DNA of 64,000 bases, from positions 51,657-115,656 of the forward strand of contig JALHOF010000014.1 of the NCBI GenBank assembly GCA_022843145.1, given 5' to 3'. Shown in pieces: positions 7,856-15,861 of this stretch (its first letter is position 1; each line of letters begins with the position of its first letter). The notes beneath the pieces are model-generated. The model was not told the origin of the DNA. It did not search any database and saw only the letters and a list, made by a program, of their open reading frames with translations. The position numbers and the translations under genes were made by a program. This stretch comes from Hyphomicrobium sp. Its GTDB lineage: Bacteria; Pseudomonadota; Alphaproteobacteria; Rhizobiales; Hyphomicrobiaceae.

Positions 7856-8161
7856 TCAGACGCAGCCGGTGGGCTTGGGCAGTCCGCCGTACTTGGTGAT
7901 CGGCTTCATCGGGCCGCCCTGCCAGAGCTCGAACAGCTGCTCGTTCGTCTGGCCGATGGCCGAGGCGAACTTGCGCACCGGCGGCACGGTCTGCTTGTCG
8001 CTGTAGTAATCGCGTGCGGCAAGGATCTGCGTCCACTTCTCGTCGGTCATCTCGAAGCCGTCGACGCGCGCCATCTCCTGGCCGATCTCGGGCGACCACT
8101 GATCCATGTCAACGAGATACCCGTCGCCGTCGCGGGCGGGGAGTTCGAGTTCGGTATCCAT
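7856..8161 (-). CDS. TusE/DsrC-family sulfur relay protein
   Basis: A 101-aa protein of the DsrC/TusE family, which carries sulfur as a persulfide on a C-terminal cysteine. The C-terminus, GLPKPTGCV, carries the conserved penultimate Cys100. The second redox cysteine of true DsrC, 11 residues earlier, is replaced by Thr89, as in TusE-like members that only relay sulfur. The ATG at 8161 follows AAGGAG; an open frame runs further upstream without support. No dsr or other tus genes are nearby, so the partner is unknown. Its location before moaC may be relevant because molybdopterin synthesis also needs sulfur transfer, but that is inference. Confidence 0.88.
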   Translation of the reverse strand: MDTELELPARDGDGYLVDMDQWSPEIGQEMARVDGFEMTDEKWTQILAARDYYSDKQTVPPVRKFASAIGQTNEQLFELWQGGPMKPITKYGGLPKPTGCV

Positions 8162-8369
8162 GGCGGGCTCCTTCGTGAACGTATGGCGTGACGGCAAAGT
8201 GCTGCGGCCGGCGCGGGCGGGCCGCGCACCGCTGTTCCGCACACGCTGTCATAGCCGAGCGGAGGGATCAACTTTTACGGCGTCGCAGGGGGATGGGAAG
8301 CATGGGAATGTGAAGCCCCGTCACGAGCAATGCGCGCGCGCCGCTCACGCGCAACTGTGGGTCGCTTCG

Positions 8370-8409
8370 TCCATGGCGCACGACGACGCTCCGCGCCATG
8401 CGCCATGGA
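8370..8409. repeat. 11-bp inverted repeat downstream of the glycerate kinase gene
   Basis: TCCATGGCGCA (8370-8380) and its exact complement (8399-8409) could form a hairpin with an 18-nt loop 12 bp beyond the stop of the minus-strand gene. There is no T-run on that strand, so it may act as a transcript-stabilising or Rho-related structure instead of a classical terminator. Confidence 0.45.
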
Positions 8410-8421
8410 CGGCAGGTGAAC

Positions 8422-9759
8422 TCACTCTTTGTCGCCAACCAGAATGATGATGATGTCGTTCACGTTGGTCATGCTGACGAACTGGATGGAATCATCCAGA
8501 CTGTCGAAGAAAATTTCCGCATCGTGTTTGTCGAGGTAGTGCCGCGGGTCGAGTTTGGCCCGGGCAATGGTATGGCCGTCGGCGATCGCGCCGGACTTGC
8601 CATCGCCATCGACGCCATCGGAGTCGCATCCTGCAACCACGATGTTTTTGCGTCCTTGGATTTCGATTGCGGAGCTGAGCACGAATTCACGCGTTGGCCC
8701 AAAGCCATTGCGATCTTCCCAGTTGAAGGTCACGATCATTTCGCCGCCGACGATCAGGCAAGCCGGAGCTTTCAGCGGATTCTGTGAATCCTGAATTTCC
8801 TTGGCGATCCCCATATAGGCCTTGGCGATGATTTTAGCCTCGCCAGTGTTCTGGCTGGTCAGGATCGTCGTGTTGAAGCCGTTCCTGACGGCGATCGCCT
8901 TGGCAGCCTCAAGCGCACCGAGATTGTTCCCGATCAGGTAATTATAAACACCTGCTGGAACGTCTCTCGGCGGTTCCAGGGAGGCATCCTGCAAACCACG
9001 CTCCATGTGATCGCGAACCGATTGCGGGGCCTCTTCCCAGATCCCGTATTGCTTCATCAGGCGGACGGCATCGGCGAATGTGCTGCTGTCCTTGTAGCTG
9101 GGTCCGGAGGCGATGGCGCTGAGATCGTCGCCGACGACATCGGAGAGGATTAGTGATATCAGCGTTCCGCCTTTGCGAGTCACCCGCTGTCCGAATTTGC
9201 CGCCTTTGATATCCGAGCAGTGCTTGCGAATGGTGTTGATGTCGTGGATGTTGGCGCCGCACTTCATCAGCAACTGGTTCAGCTTGAACTTGTCTTCTAT
9301 GCTCACGGTTGTTGGAGCGCAGGAAAAGAGGGCCGATCCTCCGCCCGACACCATCAGGAAGACCAGGACTTTTTCGTCCTTGCCGATGGCATCGATCATA
9401 TCCAGAATTTCTCTGGAGTATTCGGCGTTTTCGGCGCGAGGCTCGGGATGATAGGCTCGCTTGACTGGAATCGACGTGACATCGGCGATGCAAATTTCCT
9501 CGCCGAGCTTTGTGATGACCAGACCATCGTCAGGCTTCAAGATGCCTTCAAAGGCCTGACACATCGGGGTAGAGGCTTTACCCACTCCGAAAAGCAAAAC
9601 GCGATTGTAATCCTTCAATGAAAAGGTATCGCCGCGAATTGTAAGTTTGTCTCCCTCCACTTTCACGCTGTCCTTGATGGACTGGCGTGGGTCTGCGGTG
9701 TTCACGCCCGCCATGATCATTTCGTGGGCGAGTTTTCTGTATGTGGCTTCGTTGCTCAT
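8422..9759 (-). CDS. Glycerate 2-kinase (MOFRL/DUF4147 family)
   Basis: A 445-aa protein of the GckA/TtuD family that phosphorylates D-glycerate with ATP to 2-phosphoglycerate. The N-terminal DUF4147 domain has LLFGVGKAS, a VSGGGSALF glycine loop and NTIRKHCSDIKGGKFG. The C-terminal MOFRL domain ends with a GCDSDGVDGDGKSGAI block and a DIIIILVGD end. The ATG at 9759 has AGGA upstream. It lies 105 bp after the 387-aa gene on the same strand and both are less GC-rich than their neighbours, suggesting joint acquisition. Some family members have been called hydroxypyruvate reductase by mistake. Confidence 0.9.
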   Translation of the reverse strand: MSNEATYRKLAHEMIMAGVNTADPRQSIKDSVKVEGDKLTIRGDTFSLKDYNRVLLFGVGKASTPMCQAFEGILKPDDGLVITKLGEEICIADVTSIPVKRAYHPEPRAENAEYSREILDMIDAIGKDEKVLVFLMVSGGGSALFSCAPTTVSIEDKFKLNQLLMKCGANIHDINTIRKHCSDIKGGKFGQRVTRKGGTLISLILSDVVGDDLSAIASGPSYKDSSTFADAVRLMKQYGIWEEAPQSVRDHMERGLQDASLEPPRDVPAGVYNYLIGNNLGALEAAKAIAVRNGFNTTILTSQNTGEAKIIAKAYMGIAKEIQDSQNPLKAPACLIVGGEMIVTFNWEDRNGFGPTREFVLSSAIEIQGRKNIVVAGCDSDGVDGDGKSGAIADGHTIARAKLDPRHYLDKHDAEIFFDSLDDSIQFVSMTNVNDIIIILVGDKE

Positions 9760-9864
9760 ATTGTTTCCTGTCCCCTGGGTCAGCGTTCGGCAGCTTTCCG
9801 CTGCTCAGCTCCGATGAGCATATCGACAGGGTGGCAGCGCGTCGATGCGGTAATCTGGTCGGCG

Positions 9865-11028
9865 TCAGGCAGAGGCCAGGTTGATGCCCTTGAACTCGTT
9901 GCGCTCGACCTTGTCGATGCAGCGCACCACGAGCTTGTTCAAGGCGTCCGCGTCAAAAGTGGCGATGTTCGACTTCTTCGAATGGTGCATCAGGGCCGAC
10001 AGTGCCGCGCCCAGTTCGGAAGCGGCGCAGGCGGCGGCGAGACCGTCCTTCATGGCATCGATGAAGTAGGGATAGAACAAGTGGCCGGTGACCCGCGCGT
10101 CGCCGCGCCCGACGCCGTACTTGCCGGCATAGTCGGGATCGACTTTCGGATCGCCGAACTCGGTCGCGATGCGGGTCGAGTCGGCGACGTCGAGCGGAAG
10201 ATGAATGAGGTACTGCTTGTTCTCGTACTGGTAGCAGGTGAGCGAGCCGCCGTTCGAGAAGCCGAGCGCGAACGTCATGCTCGGGTCCATGTGCGGATTG
10301 TGGTTCTTGGTGAAGCGCTGCGTGATGTTCAGCAGCACCTCGTTGGACATTTCGTCCGGGTAGATCTGGGTGCCGAACTTCTCGATCAGCTCGTCGTCGT
10401 TGAGGCAGACGATGACGTCGTTGTTGCCGACGCGCGGCTTGATCGAGTCAAAGCCGATGCCGGTGGGGACGATGATCTGCGGGCCGAGATAGCTGTTGAG
10501 GTAGCCCGGCGTGATGATGGGCACGTCGTCGGCGCGGCGGAAGCGCGTCTTGATCTCGTCGTCCAGCGTGTCAATGGGCGGATGCGGCGAGACCAGCAGG
10601 TAGGTGCGGCCGTGGGCGTTGCCGTTGAAGCACTCGCGCGGGCCCCAGATCGGCGTATGCACCTGCACGACATTGACGTCGTTGTAGACGAACGTGTTGA
10701 TTTCTTGCTGGGCGATGGATGACTCGTCGTCGGGCAGGATCACCTTGAACTGGACATCGACCTGCATCGCCGAATACAGCGACACGAGACCGAGGAAGAC
10801 GTTGGTCGTGTTGCCGCCCGAATTGGGCGCCGAGACGTCCTTGCGGGCAATGAAGTATTCGTGGTGTTCCTTGACGTCGAGCTTGAGATGAAAGCCGTCC
10901 TTGTCCTTGGCCACCGATTCAAGGGGAATTTTATTGTAGCGGAACTTCGGGATGTCGACGAATTCCTCGACGTAGTAGTCGTTCACGGGCACGCCGATGG
11001 CGCGCATTTTCGGCATAAAGGAACTCAC
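9865..11028 (-). CDS. Unrecognised conserved-looking protein upstream of glycerate kinase (387 aa)
   Basis: A soluble 387-aa protein with no signal peptide or membrane segment. It starts at a GTG at 11028 behind GGGAGGATC. Notable stretches are VHTPIWGPRECFNGNAHGR, LVSPHPPIDTLDDE and LGFSNGGSLTCYQYENKQY, with several His, Glu and Asp residues that could bind metal. I do not recognise the family. The pairing with glycerate 2-kinase suggests a catabolic enzyme or substrate-handling protein feeding glycerate, but nothing in the sequence proves that. It sits in a gap of the otherwise conserved trpC-moaC order. Confidence 0.75.
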   Translation of the reverse strand: MSSFMPKMRAIGVPVNDYYVEEFVDIPKFRYNKIPLESVAKDKDGFHLKLDVKEHHEYFIARKDVSAPNSGGNTTNVFLGLVSLYSAMQVDVQFKVILPDDESSIAQQEINTFVYNDVNVVQVHTPIWGPRECFNGNAHGRTYLLVSPHPPIDTLDDEIKTRFRRADDVPIITPGYLNSYLGPQIIVPTGIGFDSIKPRVGNNDVIVCLNDDELIEKFGTQIYPDEMSNEVLLNITQRFTKNHNPHMDPSMTFALGFSNGGSLTCYQYENKQYLIHLPLDVADSTRIATEFGDPKVDPDYAGKYGVGRGDARVTGHLFYPYFIDAMKDGLAAACAASELGAALSALMHHSKKSNIATFDADALNKLVVRCIDKVERNEFKGINLASA

Positions 11029-11263
11029 GATCAGATCCTCCCCAAGGTTCCGACCACTCCCCCTCGAGTGGTGCGCGTGAAATGTTAGCTGAGCGCTGGT
11101 CTCGACGCCAGGAGGAGCGCAGCCTGCGGAGCGCTTTCAGCACGCTGAAAAAAGGCGCGGTGAGGCCGGGCACGAGATGATGCGGGATGATCTACATCAG
11201 CCGCAGATCTGCCTGCGCTCTGATGAGGTTCGGGTAGAAGGCGGCGTTCCGAGCACGCCACGC

Positions 11264-12085
11264 TCATACTTTTGCCAGCAACTCGCGCGTCGCCTTTGTC
11301 ACGTCGGCTTGGCGCATGAGGCTCTCGCCGACGAGGAAGGTCTGGATGCCGACCTTGGCGAGACGCGCGATATCGGCGGGCGTGAAGATGCCGCTCTCGC
11401 CGATGACGATCTTGCCCTTGCCGACGCGCGGGGCGAGGCGCTCGCTCGTCGCGAGCGAGACCTCGAAGGTCTTGAGGTTGCGGTTATTGATACCGATGAG
11501 TTCGGCGTCGAGCGCGAGTGCGCGCATCATCTCGGCGTCGTCGTGGACCTCGACGAGGGTGTCCATGCCCCAGTCTCGCGCCGCCGAGATGAGGGCCGAG
11601 GCGGTGGCGTCGTCGACCTCGGCGAGGATGACGAGAATGCAGTCGGCGCCCCAAGCCCGCGCCTCGACGACCTGGTAGGTGTCGATCATGAAGTCCTTGC
11701 GCAGCGCGGGCAGCGACGTGGCGTTGCGGGCGGCGGTGAGGAATTCGGGCGCGCCCTGGAACGAGGGGCCGTCGGTGAGAATGGATAGGCAGGTCGCGCC
11801 GCCGTGCTCGTAGGCGCGGGCGAGGGCGGGCGGATCGAAGTCGGAGCGGATGAGTCCCTTCGACGGCGACGCCTTCTTGATTTCAGCGATGAGCGCGGTG
11901 TGCCCCCCGGCGATTTTCGCGCGGAGCGCGCCGGCGAACGGGCGCACCGGGCCGGCCGAGCGCGCGTACTCGGCCATCACCTGCAGCGGGTTCGCGGCTT
12001 TCGCGGCGGCGATCTCGTCGCGCTTGTAGGCGGTGATGCGGGCGAGGATGTCGGGCACGTCGGCTTGCGTCGCGGGCGTTGTCAT
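11264..12085 (-). CDS. trpC: Indole-3-glycerol-phosphate synthase TrpC
   Basis: TrpC, 273 aa, closes the indole ring from CdRP in tryptophan synthesis. The TIM-barrel signatures are [11 protein letters not shown] near residue 68, [37 protein letters not shown] and IGESGI with LVGESLM. The start ATG overlaps the trpD stop (ATGA, 12082-12085), so the two are translationally coupled. An open frame extends upstream across trpD, but the overlap start is the natural one. Confidence 0.97.
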   Translation of the reverse strand: MTTPATQADVPDILARITAYKRDEIAAAKAANPLQVMAEYARSAGPVRPFAGALRAKIAGGHTALIAEIKKASPSKGLIRSDFDPPALARAYEHGGATCLSILTDGPSFQGAPEFLTAARNATSLPALRKDFMIDTYQVVEARAWGADCILVILAEVDDATASALISAARDWGMDTLVEVHDDAEMMRALALDAELIGINNRNLKTFEVSLATSERLAPRVGKGKIVIGESGIFTPADIARLAKVGIQTFLVGESLMRQADVTKATRELLAKV

Positions 12086-13146
12086 GACGCGGGTCCGTTG
12101 CTGATGGCGGTGAGGCGCGCGAGAGCCTTGGCGGCGGCGCCGGTATCGATGGCGTGGGCGGCGCGCTCGACGCCTTCGCGCAGGTTTCCGGACTTGCCGC
12201 CGACCACGAGCGCGGCCGCGGCGTTCAGCAGCACTATATCGCGGAACGGGCCGGGTTTGCCCGCGAGGACGTCGCGGATGGCGGCTGCGTTGACCTGGGC
12301 GTCGCCACCTTTGAGTTGGGCAAGGGTGGCGCGGGGGAGGCCGGCCATCTCGGGCGTGACGTCGAACACGGCGATCGAACCGTCTTTCAACTCGGCGACC
12401 CTTGTCGGTCCCGTGGTCGTCAGCTCGTCGAGACCGTCGGCTCCGTGCACGACCCAGACGTGCTCGGAGCCGAGACGCTTGAGAACGTGCGCGATCGGCT
12501 CGACCCAGGCTTGCGCGAACACGCCGAGCACCTGGCGCGTGACGCCGGCCGGATTGGAGACGGGACCGAGCAGGTTGAAGATGGTGCGGATGCCGAGCTC
12601 GGCGCGGACGGGCGCCCAGGCCTTCATGGCGGGATGGTGCATCGGGGCCCACATGAAGCCGACGCCGGCCTCGCGGATGGCGCGGGCGACGACGCCCGGC
12701 CCGATGTCGAGCTTGACGCCGAGCGCGGACAGCACGTCGGACGCGCCGGCCAGAGAGGACACGGAGCGGTTGCCGTGCTTGGCGACGTGGAGGCCGGCGC
12801 CGGCCGCGACCAGCGATGCGCAGGTCGAGACGTTATAGGTGCCGTGGCTGTCGCCGCCGGTGCCGACGATATCGACGGCACCCGCGGGGGCGTCGACCGG
12901 CGTCATCCGCGCTCGCAAAAGCCGGGCCGCGCCGGTCAATTCCTCGACGGTCTCGCCGCGCACGCGCAGGGCCATCAGGAACGCACCCATCTGCACGGGG
13001 CTCGCAGCACCCTCGGTCATGATGGCGATGGCGCGTTCGGCCTCGTCCTCGTCGAGCGCGGCTGCCGAGGCGACCTTCTGGATCAGCCGCTTCAATTCGG
13101 CGGAGTGCTCGGCTGTGGTCCCGGATGCGGTCATGGCTGTGCTCAC
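12082..13146 (-). CDS. trpD: Anthranilate phosphoribosyltransferase TrpD
   Basis: TrpD, about 354 aa, joins anthranilate to PRPP. Signatures are the PRPP-binding loop [35 protein letters not shown], the APMHHPAMK block and [15 protein letters not shown]. The start is a GTG at 13146 overlapping the trpG stop (GTGA); an ATG four codons inside (13134) is the alternative. The gene is sandwiched by 4-nt overlaps at both ends, a tight trpG-trpD-trpC unit. Confidence 0.97.
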   Translation of the reverse strand: MSTAMTASGTTAEHSAELKRLIQKVASAAALDEDEAERAIAIMTEGAASPVQMGAFLMALRVRGETVEELTGAARLLRARMTPVDAPAGAVDIVGTGGDSHGTYNVSTCASLVAAGAGLHVAKHGNRSVSSLAGASDVLSALGVKLDIGPGVVARAIREAGVGFMWAPMHHPAMKAWAPVRAELGIRTIFNLLGPVSNPAGVTRQVLGVFAQAWVEPIAHVLKRLGSEHVWVVHGADGLDELTTTGPTRVAELKDGSIAVFDVTPEMAGLPRATLAQLKGGDAQVNAAAIRDVLAGKPGPFRDIVLLNAAAALVVGGKSGNLREGVERAAHAIDTGAAAKALARLTAISNGPAS

Positions 13147-13766
13147 GCCGCGTCGTGCTTGAGGCGGGCGTCGGGGGCATTCCGGCGCGTCGGGCTCATA
13201 CCGGCGAGTGTCAGGAAATTGGCGAGCAGCTCGTGACCCTGTTCGGATGCGATGCTCTCGGGGTGGAACTGGACGCCGTGGATCGGGTGGGTCTTGTGGC
13301 AGAGCCCCATGATCAAGCCGTCGGAAGTTTCGGCCGTAACCTCGAGATCGGCCGGGAGCGATCCGCGCTCGACGATCAGCGAATGGTAGCGGGTGACCTG
13401 GTAGCGCTCGGGCAGGCCCTTGAACACGCTCTTGTCGAAATGGCGGATGGTCGACAGCTTGCCGTGCATCGGCTGCGGCGCGCGGATGACGTTGCCGCCG
13501 TAGGATTGGCCCATGGCCTGGTGGCCGAGGCAGACCCCGAGCATCGGCACCTTCGGCCCGGCGGCCGCGATGAGATCGAGGCAGATGCCGGCTTCGTTGG
13601 GCGTGCAGGGCCCGGGCGACAGCACGATCGCCTTGGGCTTCTTCTTCATCACCTCGGCGACCGTGATCTTGTCGTTGCGGTGGACCTCGCACGCGGCGCC
13701 CAGCTCGCCCAGGTAGTGGACGAGGTTATAGGTGAAGCTGTCGTAGTTATCGATCAGGATGAGCAT
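13143..13766 (-). CDS. trpG: Anthranilate synthase glutamine amidotransferase TrpG
   Basis: TrpG, 207 aa, supplies ammonia from glutamine to TrpE. Class I amidotransferase features are [15 protein letters not shown] at the N-terminus, the oxyanion [11 protein letters not shown], the nucleophile Cys in [12 protein letters not shown], and the His-Glu pair in GVQFHPESI. TrpE and TrpG are separate proteins here, not the fused TrpEG of some rhizobia. Two other genes lie between them. It may also serve aminodeoxychorismate synthase. Confidence 0.97.
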   Translation of the reverse strand: MLILIDNYDSFTYNLVHYLGELGAACEVHRNDKITVAEVMKKKPKAIVLSPGPCTPNEAGICLDLIAAAGPKVPMLGVCLGHQAMGQSYGGNVIRAPQPMHGKLSTIRHFDKSVFKGLPERYQVTRYHSLIVERGSLPADLEVTAETSDGLIMGLCHKTHPIHGVQFHPESIASEQGHELLANFLTLAGMSPTRRNAPDARLKHDAA

Positions 13767-13892
13767 GGCGCGATGTCGGTTCGAGGGGGGGGGCGGGTGT
13801 TGCGCGGGCGGACCGTCCGCAACGATGCCCCTGTCGTAGTCGATGCCCGGCGGCAGGGCAAGAAGCCGCTCGGTGCCGGCGGCGTAAACGGA

Positions 13893-14426
13893 TCACGGCA
13901 CGGGTGGTGGCACCGTGTGCGGGGTGACGTAGCGGTCGAGGTGGCCGGTGGTGGGGCGGACGTCGATCCAGCGCTTGCGGTCGAACGTCAGCACCGCGAG
14001 GGCGGCGGTCGGAAACTTGCTCGCGAGCGCGGTGATGTCCGGGCGGCGGCCGGAGCCGACGAGGGTCATGGCGGCTGAGTGCATGCCGGGGTTGTGGCCG
14101 ACGACCATGACCCGGCGCGGCCCGTCGGGCACGGCGCGGACGCGGTCGATGATCTCGCTCGCGGCTGCGAGGTAGAGCGTTTCCTCGTAGACGACGCGTG
14201 GGCATTGCGCCTGCCAGTGCGGCAGCATCAGCGCCAGCGTCTCCCGCGTCCGCACCGCACTCGAGCACAGCACCAGATCGGGCGTAAGGCCGGAGGCGGC
14301 GACGTAGGCGGCGATCTGCGGCGCGGCCTTGATCCCGCGCGGCGCGAGCGGCCGTGCGATATCCTCCAGGGATGGATCGTCCCACCCCGACTTCGCGTGG
14401 CGCAGCAGCATCAGCGTCAGCGTCAT
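13893..14426 (-). CDS. SixA-type histidine phosphatase
   Basis: A 177-aa member of the histidine phosphatase superfamily. LMLLRHAKSGW carries the RHxK catalytic motif typical of SixA (RHG is more usual in other branches), and VVGHNPGMH carries the second active-site His. SixA proteins dephosphorylate phosphohistidine on phosphotransfer proteins; here no two-component genes are next to it. The ATG at 14426 follows AAAGGA. It sits between trpG and the AICAR-transformylase-like gene on the same strand, separated by repeat-rich spacers, so it is probably not part of the trp operon proper. Confidence 0.85.
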   Translation of the reverse strand: MTLTLMLLRHAKSGWDDPSLEDIARPLAPRGIKAAPQIAAYVAASGLTPDLVLCSSAVRTRETLALMLPHWQAQCPRVVYEETLYLAAASEIIDRVRAVPDGPRRVMVVGHNPGMHSAAMTLVGSGRRPDITALASKFPTAALAVLTFDRKRWIDVRPTTGHLDRYVTPHTVPPPVP

Positions 14427-14475
14427 CGCGTCCTTTCATGGCCAAGTTCGCTAAGGCGGGACTGCACGTTTTTGC

Positions 14476-14563
14476 CGCTCCGGTGCAAGCGCCGACTGGT
14501 TTCTCCCGCTCCGGCGCAAGCGCCGACTGGCTTCTCTCTGCTCGCTCCGGCGCAAGCGCCGAC
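14476..14563. repeat. Three copies of a 21-24-bp GC-rich repeat
   Basis: CGCTCCGG(T/C)GCAAGCGCCGAC occurs at 14476, 14507 and 14543, with 31- and 36-bp start-to-start spacing and short spacers. The first two copies extend with TGG. Spacers are too short and variable for a CRISPR array. This looks like a local expansion of an intergenic element. Confidence 0.75.
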
Positions 14564-14613
14564 GCGGGTGCGCATCCGAAGCGCCCGGCGCGGGTGCAAT
14601 GTCGGCACCCGGA

Positions 14614-14684
14614 GCGCCTCGGCGCGGTTGCTGGTGGGCAACTGAAGCGCCTCGGCGCGGTTGCTGGTGGGCAACTGAAGCGCC
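14614..14684. repeat. 33-bp tandem repeat, two copies plus a stub
   Basis: Two identical 33-bp units (14614-14646 and 14647-14679) beginning GCGCCTCGGCGCGGTTGCTG follow each other without a gap, then the first five bases of a third copy. They lie 9 bp beyond the stop of the AICAR-transformylase-like gene. Perfect identity suggests recent slippage or duplication. Confidence 0.85.
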
Positions 14685-14693
14685 AACAAAAGA

Positions 14694-15758
14694 CTAATGC
14701 CCAGCGAAGATGCGCCCGATGCTGTTCGGCACGGTGAAGAGTTCGACCCCGAGCGATTTCGCGTGCTCGGCGACGGACTGGTCGTTGATCGAGCCCGAGT
14801 TGGCGAAGATCGCCTTGACGTGGCGGCGGGCCAGCACATCGACGCCGTCGGCGAACGGAAAGAATCCGTCGGACACGGCGGCGGCGCCGCGCAGCGAACT
14901 GGCGCGGCCGGACCGCTTGGCTTGCAGGACGGCGAGTTCGGCGGCGGCGGCGCGCTCCTGCTGGCCGCAAGCGTTGGCGATCAGGATCTGGTCCTTGACG
15001 ATGGTGATCGCATTTGACGAGCTGACCGCGCACACACCCCAGGCGAGGCACATGTCGGCCTTGAGGGCGGCATCCCAATGATCGGGGAATTTGGGCACGA
15101 ACTGGTTCGGCGTCGTCGAGACAGTGGCGCCGCGGATCGAATGGACTGTCGGGGCTTTTTCCAGCAAGGCGAGGCCGAGGCTCGCGAGCGCGGGGTTCAT
15201 CAACAGATTGCAGGTGCCCTTCTTGCGCTGGAAGTAGGTTTCGGCCTTGGGCGTGACGAGCGGCGCGGCGATGCCGGCGAATGGGCGATCGGCAACCATC
15301 CATTGGCGCAAGTGGAACGCGGTCATGTCGTCGAGCGCGACGTTCGTCACGAGAAACGATCCGAACGAGGCGCGGAAGCCCGAGTCGATGGCGAGCTGCA
15401 GCGCGTTCTCGCCACGGCCGGAGGCGGCGCCGCAGGGGTTGCCGTGCTCCATCAAGAGCGCGATCTCGGGAACCTTGCCGAGATTGAGCTCGAACGCGGC
15501 GGCGATGCGGGTGAGCGCGTCGAGGCCCTGGTCGAGGTCCTTCAGGTTGACCCAGCCCAGCGTCGGGAAGCGCTCGCTCACCGGCTTGCCGTCACTGGTT
15601 GTGAAGCGGCCGAGGGCAAGGGGATCTGGACAGTCTGGATTGATTTCGACGGCGCCCGCCTGCTGCGGGTTCTCGCCGTACTTGAGCGGATGTCCGGACA
15701 GACTGGCCGGCGCGAGGCCGGCCGATCCGGGTGAAATCGCCTTCGATGCCTTTGCCAC
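14694..15758 (-). CDS. Stand-alone AICAR-transformylase-like protein (PurH C-terminal homologue)
   Basis: A 354-aa homologue of the C-terminal AICARFT domain of PurH, without the N-terminal IMP-cyclohydrolase (MGS) domain. LKYGENPQQ (25-33), HGNPCGAAS (105-113), SSSNAITIVKD and SDGFFPFADGVD match family blocks. The catalytic Lys-His pair of PurH (K266/H267 in human ATIC, VKHANPCG in E. coli) is Glu104-His105 here, so the lysine is missing. The partner Asn249 is present. It starts at a GTG at 15758 behind GAGGAG. It may be a paralogue with altered chemistry. It sits between trpE and trpG. Confidence 0.82.
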   Translation of the reverse strand: MAKASKAISPGSAGLAPASLSGHPLKYGENPQQAGAVEINPDCPDPLALGRFTTSDGKPVSERFPTLGWVNLKDLDQGLDALTRIAAAFELNLGKVPEIALLMEHGNPCGAASGRGENALQLAIDSGFRASFGSFLVTNVALDDMTAFHLRQWMVADRPFAGIAAPLVTPKAETYFQRKKGTCNLLMNPALASLGLALLEKAPTVHSIRGATVSTTPNQFVPKFPDHWDAALKADMCLAWGVCAVSSSNAITIVKDQILIANACGQQERAAAAELAVLQAKRSGRASSLRGAAAVSDGFFPFADGVDVLARRHVKAIFANSGSINDQSVAEHAKSLGVELFTVPNSIGRIFAGH

Positions 15759-15861
15759 GTGCGCTCTCCTCGGCCGATTATGTCGACTTACAGGTCTGTT
15801 CGTCGGGTTCGGAGCTGTTCGGTGTCGCTCCGTGAAACGTCAGTGTAGCGCCGCTCAGGCT

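Noticed and set aside
11125..11145. TTTCAGCACGCTGAAAAAA near the end of trpC as a terminator
   Set aside because: The T/A-run lies on the wrong side of the hairpin for the minus-strand trp genes, and no plus-strand gene ends there.
14476..14684. A possible CRISPR array
   Set aside because: Copies are adjacent or nearly so, spacers are short and similar, and there are no cas genes; these are tandem or dispersed repeats.
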